Shown here in pieces: positions 17,345 through 30,249 of a stretch of 64,000 nucleotides of DNA (position 1 is the first letter of the stretch; each line of letters begins with the position of its first letter). Source of the DNA: Synoicihabitans lomoniglobus (GTDB lineage Bacteria; Verrucomicrobiota; Verrucomicrobiia; Opitutales; Opitutaceae); assembly GCF_029023725.1 (NCBI RefSeq), contig NZ_CP119075.1:4645501-4709500 (forward strand). The letters run 5' to 3'. Both the position numbers and the translations under genes were made by a program. The notes under the pieces are model-generated. The model was given only the letters and a program-made list of their open reading frames with translations, was not told the DNA's origin and did not search any database.

Positions 17345-18228
17345 AACCCACCCGCCTCCACGCGGCCTGGGCTCCTTGGGTGTTCACGGCTCCATTTCTT
17401 CTGCTCTTCCTGTTGTTTACGGCCTGGCCGTTGTTGCAGTCGCTCGTGCTTGCCTTTCAGCAAACGTTCGGCCCGCGGAGCACGCGCTTTGTCGGCTTCG
17501 ACAACTTTGCCTTTCTCCTGCGCGATCCGCTCTTTTGGCAGGCGGTGCGCAACACCGTGATCTACACGGCCGGCGCCATTTTCGTGCAACTGCCGGTGGC
17601 GCTCGGACTCGCGCTGTTGCTCAATCGCCCGCAGCTCCGCGGTCGCGCCTTGTTTCGACTGATCTTTTTCTCCCCTTCGCTGGTCGGCCTCGTGTTCGTG
17701 GGCCTCATGTTCCACCTGATGTTTCAGAAGCACACCGGCCTCATCAACGCCGGCCTGCACACGCTGTTCTCCAGTTGGGATCCGGAGTTCGCGTGGCTCG
17801 ACGCCTACATCATGCCGTCGCTCATCATTGCGTCGGTGTGGCTCTACGCGGGGTTTAACATGATCTACTTCCTGGCCGCGTTGCAGAACGTGAATCGCGA
17901 GTTGATGGAGGCCGCCGAAATCGACGGGGCCGGTCCGTGGGCGCGATTCCGGCACGTCGTGCTGCCGGAGATCCGTCCCGTCGCCGGCTTCGTGGTGCTG
18001 TTGTCCGTCATTGGCAGTTTTCAGCTCTTCGAACTGCCGTGGGTGCTGCTCAACAACAGTGGCGGCCCCGGCAACAACGGCCTGACCATTGTGATGTATC
18101 TGTTCCAGACGGGCTTCCTCACCGGCGATCTCGGTTATGCCAGTGCGATCGGCTGGGTGCTCGGGTTGATCCTCGTCGGCGCGGCGTGGGCCCAGGCCCG
18201 GGCCGCGCGAAAGGAGATATCCGGATGA
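17341..18228 (+). CDS. ABC sugar transporter permease, MalF type
   Basis: This 295-residue inner-membrane permease has six predicted membrane segments, an N-terminal F-T-A-P-F-L-L-L-F-L-L-F segment and the EAA loop E-A-A-E-I-D-G-A-G-P-W. It starts at the ATG that overlaps the binding-protein stop and ends in the ATGA overlap with the following permease, so all three proteins are translationally coupled. An AAGGAGATAT ribosome site lies in its last codons and serves the next gene. Confidence 0.92.
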   Translation: MKPTRLHAAWAPWVFTAPFLLLFLLFTAWPLLQSLVLAFQQTFGPRSTRFVGFDNFAFLLRDPLFWQAVRNTVIYTAGAIFVQLPVALGLALLLNRPQLRGRALFRLIFFSPSLVGLVFVGLMFHLMFQKHTGLINAGLHTLFSSWDPEFAWLDAYIMPSLIIASVWLYAGFNMIYFLAALQNVNRELMEAAEIDGAGPWARFRHVVLPEIRPVAGFVVLLSVIGSFQLFELPWVLLNNSGGPGNNGLTIVMYLFQTGFLTGDLGYASAIGWVLGLILVGAAWAQARAARKEISG

Positions 18229-19076
18229 CCCCGCGCCGCGCCGCCCTGATCCCGGTTTACGTCGCGCTGATCTTCTTCGCGGTCATCACGCTCATCCCGT
18301 TTATCTGGATGATCACCTCCGCCCTCAAAACACCGGAGGATTATTTCACGTCGTTCTTTTTGCCGCGCGGTGAGGGCTGGGGCGGCATCGCCTGGGAGCG
18401 ACTGACCGCGGACAACTTCCGCCGCCTGTTCCGCGAGTTTCCCATCGGTCGGGCGATGGTGAATTCGTGCATGCTCGCCTCGGTCACGAGCACCCTGGCT
18501 ACGTTCATCTGCGCGATGGGCGGCTATGGTTTGGCCAAGTTTTCGTTTCGCGGTCGCACGTGGCTCACCAGCCTCGTGCTCGGCGCGTTGATCATCCCCG
18601 GACCGTTGCTCATCGCGCCGAGTTATCAACTGCTCTGGCAACTCGGTCTGCTCAACAGCTACGCCGGATTGATTCTGCCCGCGATCGCTCCGGCCTTCGG
18701 CGTGTTTCTTTTTCGGCAGGCGATGCTCAACGCCGTGCCGCCCGAACTGCTCGAAGCCGCGCGTATCGATGGCGCCGGTGAATTCCGCATTTTCTTCACC
18801 ATCGTGATCCCCCTCGTGCGGCCTATGATCGGAGCCTTCCTGCTCATCACGTTTCTGGGGGCGTGGAACAACTTCATCGGACCGCAAATCGCGTTACAAA
18901 GCCCCGAGGCATTCCCGCTTTCCGTCGCGATCAACAACCTGCGCGGACTCCACGGCACCGAATACGGACTGATCATGTCCGGCACGCTTGTCTCGATCGC
19001 GCCCGTCATGTGCCTGTTCCTCCTGCTTCAGCGCGATTTTATCTCCGGTCTAACTTCGGGCGCCGTCAAAGGCTGA
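18225..19076 (+). CDS. ABC sugar transporter permease, MalG type
   Basis: This 283-residue inner-membrane permease has the EAA loop E-A-A-R-I-D-G-A-G-E-F and the C-terminal S-G-A-V-K-G. The start at 18225 has a strong AAGGAG site 8 bp upstream and overlaps the MalF-type stop. As with the first importer, no ATP-binding subunit is encoded alongside; one shared ATPase elsewhere in the genome would have to energise both. The following gene starts 129 bp later. Confidence 0.92.
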   Translation: MTPRRAALIPVYVALIFFAVITLIPFIWMITSALKTPEDYFTSFFLPRGEGWGGIAWERLTADNFRRLFREFPIGRAMVNSCMLASVTSTLATFICAMGGYGLAKFSFRGRTWLTSLVLGALIIPGPLLIAPSYQLLWQLGLLNSYAGLILPAIAPAFGVFLFRQAMLNAVPPELLEAARIDGAGEFRIFFTIVIPLVRPMIGAFLLITFLGAWNNFIGPQIALQSPEAFPLSVAINNLRGLHGTEYGLIMSGTLVSIAPVMCLFLLLQRDFISGLTSGAVKG

Positions 19077-19205
19077 CGAAGCAGGCGATCAAGGCGTTGC
19101 CGACTGTCCGAATTTGCCGGGATCGGGTTGGTTTTACATGCGGCGGGGGAGCGAACAGCGTTTGGCCTCTTTTCCCCTGTTTGTAACCCGGAGCCACCAC
19201 CCCTT

Positions 19206-22200
19206 ATGCCCCGCCGACTCCTAGCCTTGTTCTGGCTGCTGGTGATCACCAGTCCGTTCCTGTCCGCCGATCGCCCCGCCGCGCCGCAACCGCTCTACCG
19301 TGATCCGGTCTTCGACGGCGCCGCCGATCCCGTCGTGATCTGGAATCCGTCCACCGAGACATGGTGGATGTTCTACACCAACCGCCGCGCCAACGTGCCG
19401 GGCTTGTCCGGCGTCGCCTGGGTGCACGGCACCCGCGTCAGCATCGCCGAGTCCGCCGACCGCGGCCTCACGTGGATCCGACGGGGCGATGCCGACATCA
19501 CACTCCCGCCCCAGATCGGCGGCGACCAACCCACGCACTGGGCACCCGATGTGCTCACCGGTCCCGACGGCACCCACCACATGTATCTGACCGTGGTCCC
19601 CGGTGTATTCGAAGACTGGCGACACCCACGTCGCATCGTCCACCTCACCAGCTCCGACCTCGCCCACTGGGATTACCAATCCGCCCTCGAGTTCGCCTCG
19701 GATCGCGTGATCGACGCCGGCGTCGCCCGCCAACCCGACGGCACCTGGCGCATGTGGTATAACAATGAGCGCGACGGAAAATCGATCTACTACGCCGATA
19801 GTCCCGACCTCTACACCTGGACCGACCAGGGTAAGGCCACCGGTGTCGGCGAAAGACCCGGCGAAGGTCCGTATGTCTTTCACTGGCGCGGCACGAATTG
19901 GATGTTGGTCGATCTCTGGAAAGGTCTCGGCGTCTATCACTCCGACGACTTGCTCACTTGGACCGCGCAGGACGGTGACCTGCTCAACTCCCCTGGCCTC
20001 GGCCCCGACGATGGCGTCAACGGCGGCCATCCCGGTGTGGTGGTCTGCGGCGATCGCGCCTACCTGTTTTATTTCACCCACCCCGGCCGCGCCGGGACCA
20101 TCGCACCGGGCGACGGCGACAATCTCGACCTTCGCCGCAGCTCCATCCAAGTCACGGAGCTGCACCTCACCGCCGAAGGGGATCTCACCTGCGACCGCGA
20201 CGCGCCCACCTTCATCGATCTCATCCCGCCGCCCGCCGCGGCCGACTCCCGCGTCACCTTGACCGAAATCTCGCCCCAAGCTTTCGCCGGTAGTTCCATC
20301 AATGCTCCCCCCGGATACCATCAGTCGCTCGTCAGTTCCTCCGATCACCAGTATGCCGGCTACTACGCCGCCGACGGCACGGTCGTGATCGCCACGCAGG
20401 AACTGCCCAACGGCGCGTGGACCACACACCCCACCACCTTCACCGGATCCACCGCCGACGCCCACAATACCATCGCCCTGGGACTCGACGGCAGCGGCGC
20501 CCTTCACCTCGCGTGGGGTCACCACAACATCCCGCTGCAATACGCCCGCAGCTCCGCCGCCGCGCCGCTCACCTTCGGCGAGCCACAGCCCATGCTCGGT
20601 CGCCAGGAGTCGAGCGTGACCTATCCGCAATTTCTACCGCTGCCCGACGGTGATTTGCTTTTCATCCATCGCGACGGCGGCTCCGGCCGCGGCAATCTCA
20701 TCCTTAATCGCTACGATCCTTCCACGACCACGTGGTCCCGGGTGCACGACAATCTCATCGACGGTGAAGGCCGCCGCAATGCCTACGCCACGCCGTTCGT
20801 CGACGCCCACGGCACCTTGCACCTCGCCTGGGTTTGGCGCGAAACGCCCGACGTCGCCACCAACCACGATCTCGCCTACGCGCGGTCCCACGATGGCGGG
20901 GTGACGTGGAGCGATGCCGACGGCCGTCCGCTCGACGTGCCATTCAACGCGGCCACCGCAGCTTACGCGGCTCGCATCCCGACCGGGAGCGACCTCATGA
21001 ATCCACCCGCACTCGCCGCCGATACCGCGGGTCGCCCGTTGATCGCCAACTACTGGCGCGAACCGGGCGACGTCGCACCGCAATATCGCCTCCTGCGCCA
21101 CGCCCAGGGAACCTGGACCCGGCATACCCTCACCACCAATACCATCGACTTCCAACTCGCGGGCCGCGGCACCAAACGATCACCGTTTTCACGAGGTATC
21201 ATATCCGCTGGTAAAACCGACGTGGCGTTCCTCTTCCGCCATGACGCGTTCGACGGTGCCCCGCTGCTGATCAGCACTACCGACATCACGACCCGGTCCC
21301 CGTCATGGACCACGACGGTGCTGCCCACGGGCAATCTCGGAGCCTGGGAACCGACCGCCGACGCCTCCGCCGCCGGCCGCCACTCCATCCAGGTCCTCAC
21401 CTCCACCCTTCATCAACGCGACGGCAACGACCACGAGGCCGCCACCCTCGCGCCTCAACCGCTCTCGCTGTTGAACATCGATCTCGCCGCCACTTCGATC
21501 GACTTCCCCAACCCGCTCATCCTCCAGCGGGCCGATCCGCACATTCATCGCGGCGACGACGGCTTTTACTACTACATGGGCACGGTGCCGTCTTATGATC
21601 GCCTCGAACTGCGCCGCGCCCGCACCATCGCCGGCCTCGCCACCGCTGCGCCTCGGACGATCTGGACGAAACACGCCACCGGCCCCATGGGCGATCACAT
21701 CTGGGCCCCCGAAATCCACCGACTCGACGGCAAATGGTATGTCTACTTCGCCGCCGGCGACGCGGAAAACCGCTGGCACCTCCGTATCTACGTGCTGGAA
21801 AACGCATCGCCCAATCCGCTGGAGGGCGCATGGACCGAACTCGGTCCCATCGACACCGGCTGGGACAACTTTGCCCTCGATGCCACGCTCTTCGAGCACC
21901 GCGAAACCACCTACCTGCTCTGGGCTCAAAAAGGCATGGGAGCTCATCCCAACTCCAACCTCTACATCGCCCCGCTTGCCTCGCCGACCACCTTGGCCGC
22001 CCCTGCCGTGATGCTCTCCGAACCCGACTACGATTGGGAAAAAGTGCGCTACGCCGTCAACGAAGGTCCCGTCATCCTGCGCGGTCCGGACCAACTGTTC
22101 CTCACCTACTCCGCCGCCGGGACCGGACCCGAGTATTGCGTGGGCATGCTCACCGCCGACCTCGACGCCGACCTCATGGACCCAACATCATGGACCAAGT

Positions 22201-22436
22201 CTGCTGAACCGGTCTTTCAAAGCTCGCCTGAAAACCAAATCTACGGCCCCGGCCACCACACCTTCGTCAAAGCCGACGACGGCGTGACCGACCTCATCGT
22301 GTATCACGCCCGTGACTACGCCGAAATCTCCGGCGACCCGTTGCGCGACCCCAACCGCCACACCCGGGTGCAGACCGTGCCCTGGCGCGCCGACGGCACT
22401 CCCGACTTTGGCGTTCCTCGGCCCAATACACCGTAA
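19206..22436 (+). CDS. Three-domain GH43-like / BNR_4 / GH43 fusion, exported
   Basis: This 1076-residue protein has a signal peptide. Residues about 30-340 form a five-bladed propeller of GH43 style (A-D-P-V-V-I-W near the start, H-W-A-P-D in mid-domain, E-G-P-Y-V-F). Residues about 345-750 look like the BNR_4 propeller family (G-Y-H-Q-S-L opening, D-A-H-N-T-I-A-L, H-L-A-W-G-H-H), the fold also used by some ulvan and related polysaccharide lyases. Residues about 755-1070 are a second GH43 domain (A-D-P-H-I-H-R, W-A-P-E-I-H, the acid Glu in N-E-G-P-V-I). Each module keeps recognisable catalytic-type residues. Expected substrates are arabinose- or xylose-decorated polymers; the middle domain's activity is unknown. 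It follows the ABC importer and precedes GH115. Confidence 0.75.
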   Translation: MPRRLLALFWLLVITSPFLSADRPAAPQPLYRDPVFDGAADPVVIWNPSTETWWMFYTNRRANVPGLSGVAWVHGTRVSIAESADRGLTWIRRGDADITLPPQIGGDQPTHWAPDVLTGPDGTHHMYLTVVPGVFEDWRHPRRIVHLTSSDLAHWDYQSALEFASDRVIDAGVARQPDGTWRMWYNNERDGKSIYYADSPDLYTWTDQGKATGVGERPGEGPYVFHWRGTNWMLVDLWKGLGVYHSDDLLTWTAQDGDLLNSPGLGPDDGVNGGHPGVVVCGDRAYLFYFTHPGRAGTIAPGDGDNLDLRRSSIQVTELHLTAEGDLTCDRDAPTFIDLIPPPAAADSRVTLTEISPQAFAGSSINAPPGYHQSLVSSSDHQYAGYYAADGTVVIATQELPNGAWTTHPTTFTGSTADAHNTIALGLDGSGALHLAWGHHNIPLQYARSSAAAPLTFGEPQPMLGRQESSVTYPQFLPLPDGDLLFIHRDGGSGRGNLILNRYDPSTTTWSRVHDNLIDGEGRRNAYATPFVDAHGTLHLAWVWRETPDVATNHDLAYARSHDGGVTWSDADGRPLDVPFNAATAAYAARIPTGSDLMNPPALAADTAGRPLIANYWREPGDVAPQYRLLRHAQGTWTRHTLTTNTIDFQLAGRGTKRSPFSRGIISAGKTDVAFLFRHDAFDGAPLLISTTDITTRSPSWTTTVLPTGNLGAWEPTADASAAGRHSIQVLTSTLHQRDGNDHEAATLAPQPLSLLNIDLAATSIDFPNPLILQRADPHIHRGDDGFYYYMGTVPSYDRLELRRARTIAGLATAAPRTIWTKHATGPMGDHIWAPEIHRLDGKWYVYFAAGDAENRWHLRIYVLENASPNPLEGAWTELGPIDTGWDNFALDATLFEHRETTYLLWAQKGMGAHPNSNLYIAPLASPTTLAAPAVMLSEPDYDWEKVRYAVNEGPVILRGPDQLFLTYSAAGTGPEYCVGMLTADLDADLMDPTSWTKSAEPVFQSSPENQIYGPGHHTFVKADDGVTDLIVYHARDYAEISGDPLRDPNRHTRVQTVPWRADGTPDFGVPRPNTP

Positions 22437-22593
22437 AGCCCTCCGCCGCCAACCAGACCATGCCGACGGTTTCGGATCACGCGCATGAGGACATGGCTTG
22501 CCACGACCGCATCCACCCGACCCCGGCATTCGCAAGCGAACGCCCCACCCGGCCAGCCGGAACTTCCCGCCGAGCAGGGCCCATCCATCACAA

Positions 22594-24975
22594 ATGAAAC
22601 GTTACGCTTTCCTCTTGCTACTCCTCACCACCGCCCGCGCTTTCGCTGCGACCTGGGTTTCCTCCGCCCCGACCGCGGATGCCTTTCCCTTGGTCGCGAA
22701 CGGACACGCCGCCACGTGGAATCTTTCTCCGACCGCCGACGCGGTGGTCCGACTGGCGGCAGACGATGTGCGCGCCGATATTGAGCGTGTCACGGGCCTC
22801 CGCCCCGCGGAAGCCGCGACATCCGCACACCCCCATCCGCTCGTGCTGGTGGGAACCTTGGGGAATCACCCGCGCATCGACGCGCTCGTCGCGGCGGGCA
22901 AGTTGGACGTCGGCGAACTCGCCGGTGCCTGGGAAAGTTTTGTCATCACGACCGTCGACCGAGCCCTCGTCATCGTCGGCAGCGATCGCCGCGGCACGGC
23001 CTTCGGCGTGTATGAACTCGCTCAAGCAATCGGGGTTTCGCCATGGCATTGGTGGGCCGATGTCGCCCCGGCACCTCGCAACGCCCTCTACGTTGCGCCC
23101 GGCACCCGCCGGTTCGGTCCACCATCGGTTAAATATCGCGGTATCTTCCTCAACGACGAGGACTGGGGCCTCCAACCGTGGGCCGCTGAAACCTTCGAAC
23201 CAGCGACCGGTGACATTGGCCCCCAGACCTACGAAAAGGTCTTCGAACTGCTGCTCCGGTTGAAGGCCAACACGCTGTGGCCCGCCATGCACGCCTGCAC
23301 GCAGGCCTTCAACCTCAACCCCGCCAACGCGGCGCTCGCCGACGCCTATGCCATTGTCATGGGCTCCTCTCACGCCGAACCCCTGCTCCGCAACAACGTC
23401 GGCGAATGGACCGCCCCCAAACCCGACTACAACTACGTCAGCAACCGCGACGGCGTGCGCGCCTACTGGGAGGAGCGGATGCGCACCAACGGCGCCTACG
23501 AAAACCTCTACACGCTCGGCATGCGCGGCATTCACGACTCGGGCATCCAAGGCACCACCAGCGACGAGCAACGCATCACGGTCCTCGAACAGGTCTTCGC
23601 CGATCAACGCGAACTGCTCGAAACATACGTCACTTCCTCGACTACCCCCCCACCCCAAATCTTCTGCGCCTACAAGGAGGTGCTCGACCTTTACCGGCAG
23701 GGTCTCGCGGTGCCCGACGACGTCACGATCGTCTGGCCCGACGACAACTTCGGCTACGTGCGCAACTTTGCCAGTCCCGACGAACAAGCGCGCTCCGGCG
23801 GCTTCGGCGTCTACTATCACATTTCGTATCTCGGCCGCCCCATGGCCTACCTGTGGCTCAATACCACGCCGCCCGCGCTCATCTGGGAGGAAATGGCCAA
23901 GTCCCACGCCCACGGCGCCGATCAGGTGTGGATCGTCAATGTCGGCGACCTCAAGCCCGCCGAGATCGGCACCGAGTTCTTTCTCGATCTGGCCTGGGAC
24001 CTCCGTCGTTGGAATCCGGATACACTCGCCGACTTTCTGCCCGCCTGGGCCGCCCGCGAGTTTGGCTCCGCCCAGGCCGACGCCATTACCGACGTGATGA
24101 ATCGCTATTATCAACTCAACAGCGTGCGTAAACCCGAGCACCTGCAGTGGTGGACGCCGCTCAAAGAGTCGCCCCAACCCAGCCCTTTCACGTCGACCGA
24201 GATCGACGCCCGCTTCGCCGCCTTCGCCACGCTTCGCACCGAAGTTGACCGCATTGCGGCGGCCCTGCCTCCCGCTCGCCAAGCCGCTTTTTTCCAGCTC
24301 GTCTCCTATCCGATTCACGGCGCTGCGCTCGCCAACCAACGCTATTTCGCCGGCGAACGCGGCGACGCCCCCACGGCCCATGCCGCCGATTCCGCCCTGC
24401 ACGCCATCACCGCCGAATTCGACACCATCGCCGACGGCAAATGGCGCGGCTTCATGCGCCTCGAACCCGCCGACAACGACTGGCGCTCCATGCGCATCGG
24501 CGCCTGGGAAATGCCCCACTTTCCCGCCAAGATCGAACCTGCCGACCGAGCCGCGATCGATCTCGATCTCCCGGCCGCGGCGACCGATGTCTGGCGCGTC
24601 ATCCCCGGCCTCGGTCACAGCGGGCAAGCGCTGACGATCTGGCCGTTCGACACGCCCCGAAAGGCGGCGTTGACCGTCACCTTTGACGTGCCGCCAACCA
24701 CCGACGACGACTGGACCCTTGAGCTTCACCGCCTCCCGACCCACCCCATCGATCCCGAGCACGGCCAACCCGTGACGCTCACGCTCGACGACGACCGCAC
24801 CTTAACGCTCGACGCGACCACGCCCGACGGCTCGGCGGCTTGGGCCGACGGCGTGCTTAACCAGCGCGTCACTCACCGTATCGAGCTCGGCCCGCTCACG
24901 CCCGGTCGTCACACCCTCACGCTCACCGCCGGCCCCGGCCTCGTTATCGATGAGCTCCGCCTCCGTCCTGATTAA
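22594..24975 (+). CDS. GH115 xylan alpha-1,2-glucuronidase
   Basis: This 793-residue exported enzyme has signal peptide M-K-R-Y-A-F-L-L-L-L-L. It carries GH115 hallmarks: an N-terminal alpha/beta domain (about residues 40-165), the barrel opening K-Y-R-G-I-F-L-N-D-E-D-W-G near residue 180, L-K-A-N-T-L-W-P-A-M-H, and W-P-D-D-N-F-G-Y in mid-barrel. A helical domain and a C-terminal beta-sandwich follow. GH115 enzymes remove (4-O-methyl)-glucuronic acid from xylan, including from internal residues. The length is at the short end for the family. The ATG at 22594 is chosen because it starts the signal peptide. With the CE7, GH39 and GH43 genes it marks this block as glucurono(arabino)xylan degradation. 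Confidence 0.9.
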   Translation: MKRYAFLLLLLTTARAFAATWVSSAPTADAFPLVANGHAATWNLSPTADAVVRLAADDVRADIERVTGLRPAEAATSAHPHPLVLVGTLGNHPRIDALVAAGKLDVGELAGAWESFVITTVDRALVIVGSDRRGTAFGVYELAQAIGVSPWHWWADVAPAPRNALYVAPGTRRFGPPSVKYRGIFLNDEDWGLQPWAAETFEPATGDIGPQTYEKVFELLLRLKANTLWPAMHACTQAFNLNPANAALADAYAIVMGSSHAEPLLRNNVGEWTAPKPDYNYVSNRDGVRAYWEERMRTNGAYENLYTLGMRGIHDSGIQGTTSDEQRITVLEQVFADQRELLETYVTSSTTPPPQIFCAYKEVLDLYRQGLAVPDDVTIVWPDDNFGYVRNFASPDEQARSGGFGVYYHISYLGRPMAYLWLNTTPPALIWEEMAKSHAHGADQVWIVNVGDLKPAEIGTEFFLDLAWDLRRWNPDTLADFLPAWAAREFGSAQADAITDVMNRYYQLNSVRKPEHLQWWTPLKESPQPSPFTSTEIDARFAAFATLRTEVDRIAAALPPARQAAFFQLVSYPIHGAALANQRYFAGERGDAPTAHAADSALHAITAEFDTIADGKWRGFMRLEPADNDWRSMRIGAWEMPHFPAKIEPADRAAIDLDLPAAATDVWRVIPGLGHSGQALTIWPFDTPRKAALTVTFDVPPTTDDDWTLELHRLPTHPIDPEHGQPVTLTLDDDRTLTLDATTPDGSAAWADGVLNQRVTHRIELGPLTPGRHTLTLTAGPGLVIDELRLRPD

Positions 24976-25418
24976 CGCCGAAAGACCGCTGGTGGCCGGC
25001 ATTTTTGTGATATTTGGCGCCTCTTTGCGGCGAACAAATCGATGCGGTTGGTTCCGGTATTATCCGCGTCGACGGCGAGATCTGCGGTGATTTCCCGTGC
25101 GGTGAGGCCGCCTGCGCGCAGGCGGCCTACAACGGAGACGATGATCAACGCGGGCCGAGCGGGAGCTCGGCGTTCCCAGGGGGCGGGTTCTGCCGACCAA
25201 CTATTCCGCAGATATTACACGAAGATCGCAGAGCACGCGAAGACTCAGAGTGCGTGGACTTGGCGATCTTCGTGTGAACAACGCGTTCTCTCAGGGGCAA
25301 CGCGTTCTCTCAGGGGCAACGTGGGCCGAGCGGGAGCTCGGCGTTCCCAGGGGGTAAACGTCGGGTGAGGCGCGACTGCCATCGCCTTCCTCTTGAAGAG
25401 GCGATGACACCACACGCC
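24976..25418. repeat. Gene-free spacer with nested repeats
   Basis: No gene is supported here. The spacer contains a GC palindrome around 25106-25130 (GCCGCCTGCGCGCAGGCGGC), two perfect 32-bp direct copies at 25152-25183 and 25323-25354 (each with the palindromic core GCCGAGCGGGAGCTCGGC), a perfect 12-bp inverted repeat CACGAAGATCGC / GCGATCTTCGTG (25218-25229 and 25263-25274), and a 19-bp tandem duplication at 25280-25317. It lies between GH115 and the convergent cytochrome-like gene. Confidence 0.8.
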
Positions 25419-25856
25419 CTAATCTTTCGGGGCGCGGTAGGCCTTGTGCCCGGAGCGTTGGGCGGAACGCATTTTGGCCACGAGTTCGGTGGCCAAGGGG
25501 TTGTCACCGGCTGTGAGCGCGGCGGCAACTTCGTCGATCGTGGCGATGAAGGTCCGCATGTCCTCCCGGTATTTGGCGATGAATGCCGTGCGTTCGGCGG
25601 CGGGCTTTTCCGCGGCGTAGGCGGGTTCAAATGCGAGCCCTTTTTCAGCCGCCGCCCGGATGGTGGCGAGTTGTTCGAGGGTGGAGGCGTTGGCACTGGC
25701 ATCTTCGACTTGGCGGCGCACCAACTTGAAGGCGTCGCTTATCATTTCCATCTGCTCACCAAGCGGGGTTTCGTCGTGATCGTCGGCCCGGGCCAACGGA
25801 GCCGTGAACAGCGATGCAGTGAGAATGGAAACGAGGTGAAGGTGGCGAAATTTCAT
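25419..25856 (-). CDS. Cytochrome b562-like periplasmic four-helix protein
   Basis: This 145-residue protein has a signal peptide ending A-R-A-D-D. The mature part is all helix and aligns in pattern with cytochrome b562: an N-terminal G-E-Q-M-E-M-I-S-D-A-F-K-L-V helix supplying a possible Met ligand (Met36 or Met38) and a C-terminal K-M-R-S-A-Q-R-S-G-H-K-A-Y-R helix supplying His137. The ligand spacing is close to that of E. coli CybC. There is no CXXCH, so heme would be non-covalent. The ATG at 25856 is chosen for its signal peptide. Its neighbours give no clue to a partner. A heme-free four-helix protein is the alternative. Confidence 0.6.
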   Translation of the reverse strand: MKFRHLHLVSILTASLFTAPLARADDHDETPLGEQMEMISDAFKLVRRQVEDASANASTLEQLATIRAAAEKGLAFEPAYAAEKPAAERTAFIAKYREDMRTFIATIDEVAAALTAGDNPLATELVAKMRSAQRSGHKAYRAPKD

Positions 25857-26095
25857 AGGGTGAAGCATCAGGTGAAACGGAACTGCAGTCAGACGGATTG
25901 CCCTGCTGCGGTCAATGAACGGAAACGGTGAAAACGGATAATCACACCGTCGGTGAATCCCGCCCCACGCCGCATCAAATCGGCCGCGTCGCGGCCGTAA
26001 TCCCTCATTCATACCATGTTTCTCCTAGGGCATAGCACCAAGCACACGAACCTACCTTGTCACCGGGTTGGTTTTACGCTTCCTGTGCCCGGCGC

Positions 26096-30112
<4,017 letters not shown>

Positions 30113-30249
30113 ATGCGTTGGTCGTGACGGGGTGATCTTTCGCATCGACCCCATCGGCGAAGCTGCCCTGTCACAACGGGACCCATAATTTCGCCCGCTG
30201 GTTCGGCCCCCTTGGGACGGCACCGGAAGTGCGATCGCAGAGCCGTGCC

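Noticed and set aside
22618..24768. 716-codon antisense frame opposite GH115
   Set aside because: Gly/Val-rich shadow; GH115 motifs are on the plus strand.
25152..25354. CRISPR array in the repeat-rich spacer
   Set aside because: Only two copies of the 32-bp unit, uneven spacing, and no cas gene in the window.
25365..25931. 188-codon plus-strand frame opposite the cytochrome-like gene
   Set aside because: Gly/Val/Phe-rich shadow without a start signal; the minus strand has a signal peptide and helical pattern.
19124..26077. 14-base identity CGGGTTGGTTTTAC at 19124-19137 and 26064-26077 upstream of two genes
   Set aside because: Positions relative to the starts differ and no palindrome is present; chance or a weak promoter similarity cannot be told apart.
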